Shown here: positions 1-7,915 of the stretch, piece by piece
Position numbering within the stretch: position 1 is the stretch's first letter
Layout of the letters: each line of letters starts with the position of its first letter
Assembly (NCBI GenBank): GCA_023411715.1
Contig: JAEYOM010000129.1
Coordinates: forward strand, 1-58,271
Direction of reading: 5' to 3'
DNA length: 58,271 nucleotides
Source of the DNA: Bacillota bacterium
GTDB lineage: Bacteria; Bacillota; Clostridia; Acetivibrionales; DTU013
Notes under the pieces: generated by a model
Told to the model about the DNA's origin: nothing
Seen by the model: only the letters and a program-made list of their open reading frames with translations
The model's database searches: none
Translations under genes and position numbers: made by a program

Positions 1-216
1 GCTAATGGGGGCACACCATATAAGGTCAGGGCACACAACACATAAGGTCAGGGGACACACCTTCAAATGCCGTTGCAAGGAATGTCCCCAATAGATGCCA
101 ATGCAAGGAATGTCCCCAATAGATGCCGTTGCAAGGAATGTCCCCAATAGATGCTAATGCAAGGAATGACCCAATAGATACCATTGCAAGGAATGTCCAC
201 TTTTGACGCTAAAGCA
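1..216. repeat. GGGGACA stem-loop with a tandem array of 28-bp units
   Basis: A stem-loop at 51-89 pairs GGGGACA..CCTT with AAGG..TGTCCCC. From 67 to 200 the right half is repeated as five tandem units of about 28 bp (67-94, 95-122, 123-150, 151-177, 178-200), each holding TTGCAAGGAATGTCCCC or a close variant. The array ends with TTGACGCTAAAGCA at 203-216. The same arm sequences and tail recur at 7770-7891 and, inverted, near 44.6 kb. Units 4 and 5 have decayed. The array runs up to the lipid kinase ribosome site. Resemblance to REP-type elements is inferred from structure only. Confidence 0.8.
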
Positions 217-241
217 ATATAAGAAGGGAGGCAGATCATCG

Positions 242-1123
242 GTGAAAAAAGTCATGTTTGTTTACAACCCGCTTTCGGGGAACAGGAACGTTCCAAAGAA
301 GCTCGATTATATAATAAGCAGATTTCAGGAAAACGGTGAACTGATGGTACCTTTCAGGACAGACGGCAAAAATGGCGACAGGCTCCATGAAATACTCCTG
401 ACGGGCGAGTATTCGTCCGTGGTAGTATCAGGTGGAGACGGAACAGTCAATATGATTGCAAGCATACTGCTGTCGGCAGGTTTGGATCTTCCCGTTGGCA
501 TCATTCCAGCCGGTACCTGTAACGATTTCGCCAGGAGCCTTAATATTCCGTCCGACATCAATAAATGCATCGATATTATTTTGGGTGATAAAGTCGCCAG
601 TATAGACGCCGGGCTGATCAATAATGAAAAATATTGCCTGAATACCTGTGCTGGCGGTAATTTTGTCGATGTGTCATACAATACCAACGGTGAATTCAAA
701 AGAAACTTCGGACCTCTTGCATATTACCTTACGGCATTGAGCGAGGTCACGAACCTGAAACCGGTAAGACTCAAGCTCACTACCGACGATGAGGCGGTCG
801 AAGGCGATTTTCTGCTGTTCCTGATATTGAACGGCAGACATGCGGCTGGTTTTTCGAATCTCGTTGGCGAGGCCGATCTTTCCGACGGCTATATGGATAT
901 CCTGTTACTTAAAAATTGCCTGCACATAGAGCTCGCGGGGCTTGCTTTCAAGGTTCTTAACAACGATTTTGTTAACGACAGGAATGTAAGATGGCTCAGG
1001 ACGAAAAAATGCTTAATCGAAGGCGATACAGGTTTCAATCTCAGTATAGACGGAGAAAAGTGGAAAGGACTTCCAATCTCGGTCGAATTCATTCATCAGA
1101 TATTAAAAGTCTACGTCCGGTAA
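242..1123 (+). CDS. diacylglycerol/lipid kinase family protein (YegS/BmrU-like)
   Basis: The 293-residue product has the DAGK catalytic fold signature: a phosphate-binding VYNPLSGN near the N-terminus, the nucleotide-binding GGDGT loop at about residue 69, and PAGTCNDFAR about 25 residues later. Known family members phosphorylate diacylglycerol or related lipids with ATP at the inner membrane face, recycling lipid headgroup by-products; the exact substrate cannot be read here. I chose GTG at 242 because GGAGG lies at 227-231 with a 10-base gap. An upstream in-frame TTG at 203 falls inside the repeat tail and lacks a ribosome site. The length is normal for the family. It is followed by about 200 bases before spoIVA that hold only a weak inverted repeat (1194-1202/1229-1237). 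Confidence 0.85.
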   Translation: MKKVMFVYNPLSGNRNVPKKLDYIISRFQENGELMVPFRTDGKNGDRLHEILLTGEYSSVVVSGGDGTVNMIASILLSAGLDLPVGIIPAGTCNDFARSLNIPSDINKCIDIILGDKVASIDAGLINNEKYCLNTCAGGNFVDVSYNTNGEFKRNFGPLAYYLTALSEVTNLKPVRLKLTTDDEAVEGDFLLFLILNGRHAAGFSNLVGEADLSDGYMDILLLKNCLHIELAGLAFKVLNNDFVNDRNVRWLRTKKCLIEGDTGFNLSIDGEKWKGLPISVEFIHQILKVYVR

Positions 1124-1331
1124 ATTCAAACCCTTCAACCATCTTCTTTTTGTAATAATAACCCCATTCGGACATATATTTATATTGTGAATCTGAAAAG
1201 AGGACACACATATACTTTTTTCAGTGCACTCTTTTCATGGTCATGCTCTGCTGACAGCGATTTTGCTTAAGCAGGTTAACTGATAAATGCAGGATTCAGT
1301 GCATTATCAATAGATTAAGGGGGGTTAGCGG

Positions 1332-2810
1332 GTGGAAAAATACAGCATATATCAGCAGATCGCTGAGAGGACGCAGGGGGATATTTATATTGGTGTTGTC
1401 GGTCCTGTCAGAACAGGAAAATCTACCTTGATAAAAAGGTTTATGGACTTGTTGGTAATACCGAACATAGAGAATGTTTACAGCCGTGAAAGAGCGAAGG
1501 ATGAACTGCCGCAAAGTGCTACCGGTCGTACTATAATGACGACGGAGCCGAAATTCGTGCCGAATGAAGCGGTCGAGATCACACTGGACGAAGCTCTGAA
1601 GCTCAAAGTAAGGCTGGTCGACTGTGTCGGCTATCTGGTAAAGGGTGCGCTGGGTTATCTTGAAAACAACTCCCCCAGGATGGTTTCAACACCGTGGTTC
1701 GATTATCAGATACCCTTTGAGCAGGCTGCCGAGATGGGTACGAGAAAGGTAATAAACGATCATTCCACCATAGGCCTCGTAGTAACGACCGACGGTACAA
1801 TTACGGATATCGCCCGGGAGGACTATGTCGAAGCTGAGAAGAGAGTCATTGGCGAACTCAAGGCAATCAATAAACCATTCATAATTGTATTGAATTCGGT
1901 CATCCCGCACGATCCCGAGACAGAAGCTCTGAGGCAGGAGCTCGAAGAAAAATATGAAGTCCCCGTAGTCAGCGTCAACTGCGCTCAGATGAGGAATGAA
2001 GAGCTTTCCGCAATAATGGAGAGGATACTTTATGAATTCCCTATCTGTGAGATCGGGATCAATATACCAAGGTGGGTCGAGGCGCTCGAACAGGATCACT
2101 GGCTCAGGATCGACATGCTTCAGGCTATCAGGGACACCTTCACGGGGGTTCGCAAAATACGCGAGGCAAAGGATTCGATGACCCGGTTTGCCGACTACGA
2201 TTTCATCAACAGGGCCAACCTGGTGGAGATCAATGCGGGCGTCGGCAATATACTGCTCGGTATCGAGACGCCTGAAAACCTGTTCTACCAGGTGCTCAGC
2301 GATACGACAGGACTCCAGATAGAGGGCGAGCATAGATTGATCGGGCTTATGAAGGACCTTGCGAGGGTCAAGCGCGAGTACGAGAGAGTGGAATTTGCTC
2401 TGCACGAAGTCAAGGTCAAGGGCTACGGTGTGGTGACGCCGCAAATGGGCGAGATGACCTTAGACGAGCCTGAAATTATCAAGCAGGGCAACCGCTTCGG
2501 AGTCAAGCTGAGGGCGAGCGCCCCGTCGATACATATGATCCGTGCCGATATCGAGACTGAGATAGCGCCTCTTGTCGGTACCGAAAAGCAGTCCGAGGAA
2601 CTTGTGAATTACCTGCTCAAGGAATTCGAAAGCGAACCGGGCAAGATATGGGAGTCCAATATATTCGGAAAATCGCTGCACGAACTCGTAAGCGAGGGCT
2701 TGCACAACAAACTTAACAGGATGCCGGAGGACGCGCAGCTCAAGCTCCAGGAGACGCTGCAGAGGATCATCAACGAGGGCAGCGGCGGGTTGATATGCAT
2801 AATACTGTAA
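1332..2810 (+). CDS. spoIVA: stage IV sporulation protein A, coat morphogenetic ATPase
   Basis: The 492-residue protein matches SpoIVA over its whole length. A Walker A loop, GPVRTGKST, sits near residue 24, and the C-terminus ends in the short hydrophobic GLICIIL type tail. In known spore formers SpoIVA is made in the mother cell, hydrolyses ATP and polymerises on the forespore surface, where it anchors coat and guides cortex assembly. The start is GTG at 1332, preceded by a G-rich ribosome site at 1319-1324. A possible sigma-E-like pair (ATAA at 1283 and CATTATCAA at 1302) lies upstream but is a poor match. The gene stands alone and is strong evidence that the organism forms endospores. Confidence 0.96.
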   Translation: MEKYSIYQQIAERTQGDIYIGVVGPVRTGKSTLIKRFMDLLVIPNIENVYSRERAKDELPQSATGRTIMTTEPKFVPNEAVEITLDEALKLKVRLVDCVGYLVKGALGYLENNSPRMVSTPWFDYQIPFEQAAEMGTRKVINDHSTIGLVVTTDGTITDIAREDYVEAEKRVIGELKAINKPFIIVLNSVIPHDPETEALRQELEEKYEVPVVSVNCAQMRNEELSAIMERILYEFPICEIGINIPRWVEALEQDHWLRIDMLQAIRDTFTGVRKIREAKDSMTRFADYDFINRANLVEINAGVGNILLGIETPENLFYQVLSDTTGLQIEGEHRLIGLMKDLARVKREYERVEFALHEVKVKGYGVVTPQMGEMTLDEPEIIKQGNRFGVKLRASAPSIHMIRADIETEIAPLVGTEKQSEELVNYLLKEFESEPGKIWESNIFGKSLHELVSEGLHNKLNRMPEDAQLKLQETLQRIINEGSGGLICIIL

Positions 2811-2899
2811 AAGTGGTCTGGAAAAATTGGTAGAATGGGGCCGGTAAAATGGAACGCCGGATCTCGTTGGGATATTTTATATAACATGATGTTTTTTGG

Positions 2900-2926
2900 G
2901 GCAGTCAGCCGCTTTAGCTGGCTGCC
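2900..2926 (+). terminator. possible terminator hairpin after spoIVA
   Basis: GGCAGTCAGC (2900-2909) pairs with GCTGGCTGCC (2917-2926), a 10-bp stem with one mismatch and a 7-base loop, followed only by TTTG. The weak T-run makes this a low-grade intrinsic terminator. The rest of 2811-3071 shows no convincing gene. Confidence 0.4.
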
Positions 2927-3071
2927 TTTGCTGTAGACGGCTATTTTCCGCCTGGCAATATTAATGAAACCGCAATTAAAGCACCAGTAGTTCCGGGCGG
3001 ACGCGGCAAAGGGGTATGAATGGAGGCAGATTATGATATATACAGGTTTTCATAAAGGCTGTTACATATCT

Positions 3072-3356
3072 TTAGTCAATCGTAATATGGATTTCCTTGC
3101 CAAGGCTTCGGGCGATTTTAGTGACAAAATCCAGTGAAGGATTGTAGGCGCCGCTTTCGAACCGGGATATGTTGGATTTTTGTGTGCCGACACGCAAGGC
3201 AAGTTCTTCCTGAGTAATATTAAGTTTATTCCGGGCATCAATGATTTGTGCGATTAGCTCATACCGAGGTCTTAATTTTTCGTATTCTACCTTGAATTCC
3301 TTATCTTTCACCAACCTTGCTTTAATATCTTCGAATTTCACTCCAGCTTTACTCAT
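3072..3356 (-). CDS. HigA-like XRE-family antitoxin
   Basis: The 94-residue protein has a helix-turn-helix of the XRE/Cro type (about residues 39-90: ITQEELALRVGTQKSNISRFE). The N-terminus has an acidic-basic helical segment typical of antitoxins paired with Gp49/HigB-2 toxins. Known members bind and neutralise the toxin and repress their own promoter. Its ATG overlaps the restored stop of the toxin gene by eight bases (ATGAGTAA), the usual toxin-first layout. GAAGGTG at 5 bases upstream can act as ribosome site. The gene is intact although the toxin frame is broken. Confidence 0.85.
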   Translation of the reverse strand: MSKAGVKFEDIKARLVKDKEFKVEYEKLRPRYELIAQIIDARNKLNITQEELALRVGTQKSNISRFESGAYNPSLDFVTKIARSLGKEIHITID

Positions 3357-3713
3357 CTAGACACCTTCTTTCATAATCCAATTTATAGCTTAATGCTTTT
3401 TCAAGCTCTCGTTCGGGTGCTTTATTGGTTTTCTTTACGAAGCCGTGCGGCAGTACAAAGGTATTTTTTCGTATTGAAAGTAAAATATTCTCGTAATATC
3501 GGATGAAAACTTCACCCGCAACTCAAACAATCCCTTGTAACGCTCGCCCTTGAGCGCAGTCGAAAAGGGCGAGCGGATATTGATGCCCAGCTTCTTAAGC
3601 AGCAATATATCGCTATATGCTTTGGCGCGCAGCTTTGGATTGAGTGATAGTAAAAAATCTTCAACAGGGATTTCACCATTTTCCTTTTGGTAGAATTCTA
3701 TTTCCCAATCCAA
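3349..3713 (-). pseudogene. HigB/Gp49-like (RelE superfamily) toxin, frameshifted in a six-base homopolymer
   Basis: The first frame (TTG at 3713, GGAGG seven bases upstream) encodes MDWEIEFYQ... with ALKGERYKGLFELRVK, typical of phage-derived Gp49-like toxins that cleave mRNA at the ribosome. It stops early at 3435 after RIFYFQYEKIPLYCRTAS. A second frame then carries the expected family C-terminus: LPHGFVKKTNKAPEREL followed by EKALSYKLDYERRCLDE, ending at 3349. One extra base in the T6 run on the plus strand at 3464-3469 (A6 in the gene) would join them as ..YEKNTFVLPHGFVKK.., giving 121 residues and an ATGAGTAA overlap with the antitoxin. This is either a real inactivating mutation, slippage-controlled expression or a sequencing error. 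Confidence 0.85.
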
Positions 3714-3754
3714 TCTACCGCCTCCATTAATATTGTATGCCTTCTATGTCAACT

Positions 3755-3776
3755 ATGTTATCATATACGATAACAT
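3755..3776. promoter_or_regulatory. operator-like palindrome upstream of the toxin-antitoxin genes
   Basis: ATGTTATC (3755-3762) and GATAACAT (3769-3776) form a perfect 8-bp inverted repeat with a 6-base spacer, 41 bases upstream of the toxin start. A minus-strand TTGACA hexamer (3752 to 3747) abuts it. Autorepressing XRE antitoxins usually bind such palindromes over their promoter, so this is the likely operator by inference. Confidence 0.6.
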
Positions 3777-3932
3777 GTGTCAATGAATATTCATACGTGT
3801 CGGCTTCTTTACTTGCCGGCGATTATTTCAATCCCCCTCTTTCCCGATTTCCAGGTTATATGCTATACTAATCAGGGTAATTATAGGAAATGATATACTC
3901 GATTGAAGATATATGATTTTTTGGAGGTTGTT

Positions 3933-5672
3933 ATGAACAGCAGAGCTTTGTACGATTTCTGGAGGAACAGCGATTACTTTGACAATAACACAAAGAAAGA
4001 GCTTGATCAGATAAGGGACAACCCTGACGAAATAGAAGAACGCTTTTACAGGGACCTGGAATTTGGCACGGGCGGCTTGAGAGGCATCATTGGGGCGGGT
4101 ACCAACCGCATGAACATATATACGGTTAGAAAGGCATCGCAGGGCTTTGCAAACTATCTGAATAAAAACGTTAAGGATGCCGGAGAACGCGGCGTTGCCA
4201 TAGCATACGACTCGAGGCGCATGTCCCCGCAGTTTGCTGCGGAGGCAGCGGGTATATTTGCCGCTAACGGCATAAAGGCTTACCTCTTCGACGAGCTTCG
4301 ACCGACGCCTGAGCTTTCCTTTGCGGTAAGGCATCTCAAGGCGGCTGCGGGCGTAATGGTCACTGCAAGTCACAATCCCAAGCAGTATAACGGCTACAAG
4401 GCATACGGCGAAGACGGCGCCCAGCTGTCGCTTGACGGCTCGGAGGCCGTATTCAGCGAGATCGAGGGGATTGCTGACATTACTTCTGTGAAGCCTATGC
4501 CCGAGGAGGAAGCTGTCAAGAAAGGCCTTCTTACAAGAATAGGTAAAGAAGTGGATGACGCCTACATAAACAGCCTGAAAACGCTGGTTGTAGACCCATC
4601 CGTGGTTGCGAAAGCCGCAGATACCATGAAGATCGTTTATACTCCGCTGCATGGCACGGGAAACAAGCCGGTCAGAAGGATATTGAAGGAAACAGGCTTT
4701 AAAAATGTTCTCGTCGTGCCGGAACAGGAGCTGCCAGACCCGGAATTCAGCACCGTCAAATCCCCGAATCCAGAGGAGAGGGATGCTTTAAAGCTCGCGA
4801 TCGAACTTGCGAGAAAAGAGGATGTGGATTTGATCATAGGCACCGATCCCGACGGCGACAGGGTCGGTGTAGTAGTGAGAAGCTCTTCGGGAGAATACAT
4901 GGTACTTACCGGCAACCAGACAGGATGCCTGCTCCTGGAATATATCCTTTCTCAGAAAAAGGCTAAAGGCACCCTGCCGGCAAACGGATTCGTCGTCAAG
5001 ACCGTAGTTACAAGCGAGTTGGCCCGAAGGATCACAGAATACTATGATATAGAACTTATTGAAGTGCTGACGGGCTTTAAATTTATCGGTGAAAAAATAA
5101 AGGAACTCGATGAAACAGGAAAGAAAAAGTATTTGTTCGGCTTTGAGGAAAGCTACGGCTACCTGGCCGGAACATTTGCGCGCGACAAGGACGCCGTTGT
5201 TGCAAGCATGCTTATAGGCGAAATGGCGGCTTATTACAGAAACCGAGGTATGTCGCTCTATGAGGGGCTGCTTGAGTTGTTTGCGAAATACGGTTATTTC
5301 ATCGAAGGCATGACTTCGTTTACGCTCGAAGGCAAGGAAGGCATCGAGAAAATCAACGGCGCCATGGATTTCCTGAGATCGGGCAAATCGTCCGCATTCT
5401 CCGGCTGCAAGGTCAGGGCTGTCAGGGATTATGAGCAAAAAGAAGTGACGGAGATCTTAACGGGTAAAAAGAGACCGCTCGATCTTCCTGCCTCAAACGT
5501 ACTCTATTATGAATTGGTGGACGGCTCCTGGTTTTGCATACGGCCATCCGGCACAGAACCAAAGATCAAGATATATTACGGGGTTTCCGAAGCTTCGATG
5601 GATAAATGCGGGGATAAGCTCGAAAAAATCAAGGAAAATGTAATCGGGGAGATCAATAAACTCCTGCATTAA
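3933..5672 (+). CDS. pgcA: phospho-sugar mutase (phosphoglucomutase / phosphomannomutase family)
   Basis: The 579-residue protein is an alpha-D-phosphohexomutase of the PgcA type. It shows the phosphoserine loop TASHNPKQYNGYK near residue 145, the magnesium loop GTDPDGDR near residue 303, the sugar-binding GFEESYGY, and the C-terminal phosphate loop RPSGTEPKIK. Known members interconvert glucose-1-phosphate and glucose-6-phosphate, feeding UDP-glucose and envelope polysaccharides. ATG at 3933 follows TTGGAGG by a good gap; an upstream TTG at 3903 has no ribosome site. Length agrees with the family (about 580). It is monocistronic and followed by a strong hairpin. Confidence 0.92.
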   Translation: MNSRALYDFWRNSDYFDNNTKKELDQIRDNPDEIEERFYRDLEFGTGGLRGIIGAGTNRMNIYTVRKASQGFANYLNKNVKDAGERGVAIAYDSRRMSPQFAAEAAGIFAANGIKAYLFDELRPTPELSFAVRHLKAAAGVMVTASHNPKQYNGYKAYGEDGAQLSLDGSEAVFSEIEGIADITSVKPMPEEEAVKKGLLTRIGKEVDDAYINSLKTLVVDPSVVAKAADTMKIVYTPLHGTGNKPVRRILKETGFKNVLVVPEQELPDPEFSTVKSPNPEERDALKLAIELARKEDVDLIIGTDPDGDRVGVVVRSSSGEYMVLTGNQTGCLLLEYILSQKKAKGTLPANGFVVKTVVTSELARRITEYYDIELIEVLTGFKFIGEKIKELDETGKKKYLFGFEESYGYLAGTFARDKDAVVASMLIGEMAAYYRNRGMSLYEGLLELFAKYGYFIEGMTSFTLEGKEGIEKINGAMDFLRSGKSSAFSGCKVRAVRDYEQKEVTEILTGKKRPLDLPASNVLYYELVDGSWFCIRPSGTEPKIKIYYGVSEASMDKCGDKLEKIKENVIGEINKLLH

Positions 5673-5755
5673 ATATCAGAAGAAGCAGCCCTCCCGTGCC
5701 GACGTTATCAATACATGCTATTCGTCAATAATTGGGGGGCTCGGGATAACAGAGC

Positions 5756-5785
5756 ATCACAAAGTATCACAAAGTATCACAAAGT
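5756..5785. repeat. three exact tandem copies of a 10-bp unit
   Basis: ATCACAAAGT is repeated three times without change, immediately before the terminator hairpin that follows pgcA. Confidence 0.9.
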
Positions 5786-5789
5786 ATTT

Positions 5790-5832
5790 AAAAGGTTTCT
5801 TGAGGCTCAGACTGCCTTCACGAAACCTTTTT
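5790..5832 (+). terminator. terminator hairpin shared by convergent genes
   Basis: AAAAGGTTTC (5790-5799) pairs perfectly with GAAACCTTTT (5822-5831). The 22-base loop holds a second short stem (TGAGGC/GCCTTCA). On the minus strand the 5818-6486 gene ends inside this hairpin and the arm gives a U-rich tail, so it may work in both directions. Confidence 0.75.
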
Positions 5833-6486
5833 GTTCGCGTCCTTATTTCTGCTTGCGTCCTTACTTATGTAGAACGATTTCAGTTCAGCATTCACACGGT
5901 TGCATGGAACGTCTGCTTCAAAGCCTTCCTGGGCCGAACAGCGCTTATATAATTCATAATCGGCCGCCGCGCAAACATGGCAGGGCTTCGACCCTGCAGC
6001 CAAACCGTTTTCAAGGCCTTCAAGCACTTCGAAATCATAGATGCCCGCCTGACTTAGTGCCGAATGCAGATTTTTAAAATATTTTTTCGAAGGAAGCCTT
6101 TTAAAATGGCTGCAGGTCTCTTTAAAGTACCACGGCGTGCGAAGGTTGTCCGAATCCTCCTTTTCCGTAGGTTCATTATATAAGATTCCGGGAAGTGAAG
6201 GGCTGCATCTTATATACGTTCCTACGCCGCATTTCAGGCAATGCCTGTGGCACCCTGTCCTGACAAGATTCGAACAGAATACGCAGTTTATATAATTTTC
6301 ATCGATGTGCCTTTCGTAAAGCTTGTTTTTGAAGTATCTTACGAAATGCCAGACATACTTGAAATCTCCGGTCAATATGTCAGAGTTCAGTATCAAACCT
6401 ATAACTCCTCTTAAACGCCTGTAAAGATATAAGGGCAGCTCCGGCATATCGGCATCCGGAATATGTATAGCAAACGATTTGATCAT
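5818..6486 (-). CDS. Cys-rich protein of unknown function
   Basis: I do not recognise this 222-residue product. It starts at ATG 6486 behind an excellent TAAGGAG site with a 5-base gap, which argues it is a real gene. The centre holds a cluster of Cys and His residues (CVFCSNLVRTGCHRHCLKCG, about residues 88-107) spaced like a metal-binding knuckle. A second Cys set (CHVCAAADYELYKRC) lies near residue 170. There is no signal peptide or membrane segment. The C-terminus is Lys/Asn-rich and low in complexity (SKDASRNKDANKK). It could bind zinc or an iron-sulfur cluster. It is convergent with pgcA and divergent from the HD-GYP gene, so it is probably transcribed alone. Confidence 0.7.
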   Translation of the reverse strand: MIKSFAIHIPDADMPELPLYLYRRLRGVIGLILNSDILTGDFKYVWHFVRYFKNKLYERHIDENYINCVFCSNLVRTGCHRHCLKCGVGTYIRCSPSLPGILYNEPTEKEDSDNLRTPWYFKETCSHFKRLPSKKYFKNLHSALSQAGIYDFEVLEGLENGLAAGSKPCHVCAAADYELYKRCSAQEGFEADVPCNRVNAELKSFYISKDASRNKDANKKVS

Positions 6487-6699
6487 ACCGACTCCTTACC
6501 TTAATTTTTTATATATATTCTACCATAATATGTAATGGATAACATTTATTACCCAAAAACTAATTGGATGATCCATGTCTTCAATGTGGACGCGGCAAAT
6601 ATATTGCTTTTTTAATCCATTTTGAGAAAAACAGGAAGGAAATCAGTTTATTATGTCGAATATGTATTTGTTACTAATGACAATACCTTGGAGGGTAAG

Positions 6700-7764
6700 A
6701 TGCGCAGGGTAAATATCGACTCGGTACAGTACGGTGTAAAACTTGCCCGCACGATATTCAGTTCGGATGGCGGGGTATTGCTTGCGCAGGGAGTAGAACT
6801 CAGGGAAAGCTACATAGACCGTCTGAAAAATCATGGGATCAGCGAAGTATATCTGGAGGATGACATTTCAGAGAACATAGTCGTCAGTGACGTAATAAGA
6901 GACCAAACGCGAAATGAAGCTGTCGTACTCGTCAAAAAGCTGATGTCGAATTATCAGTTCACCGAATCAGTCGATGTCGAAGAAGTCAAAAAAACCGTAA
7001 ATAAAATACTTGATGAACTTTTGGGAAATGATGATATTCTTTATAACCTTTCGGAAATAAAATCCGTTGACGATTACACCTTTGAGCACTCGGTAAACGT
7101 GTGCATACTTTCGCTTATTACGGGTATAGGGCTTGGGTTTGACACATCCAGACTGAGGGAACTGGGTACCGGCGCCATGCTGCACGATATCGGCAAGCTC
7201 TGCATTCCGAGTGAGATTCTAAAGAAGCCCTCGCAGCTGACAGTTGAGGAATTTGAAGAGATCAAGAAACATACGATACTCGGCTACGAGCTTCTTAAAA
7301 AAAGCGGGAGAGTAAGCCTGGCTTCCGCATATATTGCGTTCGGCCACCACGAAAGGTATGACGGCAGCGGATACCCTTTACAGCTCAAAAACGAAAATAT
7401 CCAGATATATGCGAGGATTGCGGCTGTCGCGGATGTATACGACGCTCTGACCTCGGATCGCGTTTACAGAAAAAGGCTAAGACCCAATGAGGTTTTCGAA
7501 TATATCACTTCTCTTGGGGTCCATCATTTCGATCCCAAAGTCATAGAAAGCTTCGTAAAATATGTCACGGTTTATCCCGTCGGAACGGGCGTACTTCTTA
7601 ACACCAGGGAGAGGGGCATTGTCGTGAGGGACAACAGGAGCCGTCCGACCAGGCCTGTGATACGCATCGTATACGATGAAAGGATGAATAGGCAGTCTAC
7701 CTCCGGGGATCTGGATCTTTCCGAGCAGACTAATATTTTCATTGTGGACGGTTGTGAGGTATAA
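6700..7764 (+). CDS. HD-GYP domain protein, putative c-di-GMP phosphodiesterase
   Basis: The 354-residue protein has an N-terminal region of about 120 residues of the kind that often precedes HD-GYP domains (RVNIDSVQYGVKLARTIF), then a complete HD-GYP domain. Visible motifs are HSVNVCILS, LHDIGK (the HD pair), KHTILGYELL, GHHERYDGSGYP (the GYP motif) and ARIAAVADVYDALTSDR. Known active members hydrolyse c-di-GMP with a metal centre. ATG at 6700 is chosen because GGAGG sits just before it; the longer frame from TTG 6622 has no ribosome site. It is separated from dnaE by stem-loop repeats. A second HD-GYP protein is encoded at 24446. Confidence 0.9.
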   Translation: MRRVNIDSVQYGVKLARTIFSSDGGVLLAQGVELRESYIDRLKNHGISEVYLEDDISENIVVSDVIRDQTRNEAVVLVKKLMSNYQFTESVDVEEVKKTVNKILDELLGNDDILYNLSEIKSVDDYTFEHSVNVCILSLITGIGLGFDTSRLRELGTGAMLHDIGKLCIPSEILKKPSQLTVEEFEEIKKHTILGYELLKKSGRVSLASAYIAFGHHERYDGSGYPLQLKNENIQIYARIAAVADVYDALTSDRVYRKRLRPNEVFEYITSLGVHHFDPKVIESFVKYVTVYPVGTGVLLNTRERGIVVRDNRSRPTRPVIRIVYDERMNRQSTSGDLDLSEQTNIFIVDGCEV

Positions 7765-7769
7765 TGTAA

Positions 7770-7891
7770 GGGGACACGCCTTCAGCTACCCTTGCAAGGA
7801 ATGTCCCCTATTGACGCTAAAGCAGCGGGACACGCCTCAGCAGGAAGCAAGGCTTTGTGGCCGAGGAATGTCCCCTATTGACGCTAAAGCA
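7770..7891. repeat. two GGGGACA stem-loops with TTGACGCTAAAGCA tails
   Basis: First hairpin: GGGGACACGCCTT (7770-7782) with AAGGAATGTCCCC (7796-7808), then tail TTGACGCTAAAGCA at 7811-7824. Second hairpin: GGGACACGCCT (7827-7837) with AGGAATGTCCC (7864-7874), tail at 7878-7891. Same family as 1-216. The pair sits just before the dnaE ribosome site. Confidence 0.85.
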
Positions 7892-7915
7892 GTCTATGAT
7901 GGAGGTACTTAGGCT

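Noticed and set aside
67..200. CRISPR array
   Set aside because: Units are contiguous without unique spacers, so this is a tandem repeat, not repeat-spacer structure.
1686..2444. 252-residue minus-strand ORF opposite spoIVA
   Set aside because: It lies fully inside spoIVA, has no ribosome site and its protein has no domain pattern; it mirrors codon bias of the true gene.
3033..3137. 34-residue plus-strand ORF (MIYTGFHKGCYISLV...) with GGAGG before it
   Set aside because: It runs into the antisense of the antitoxin gene and resembles nothing known; possibly a remnant of a gene disrupted when the toxin-antitoxin pair came in.
5715..6077. 120-residue plus-strand ORF opposite the Cys-rich gene
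   Set aside because: It overlaps a gene with a far better ribosome site, crosses the terminator hairpin and has low-complexity Arg/Pro/Cys content.
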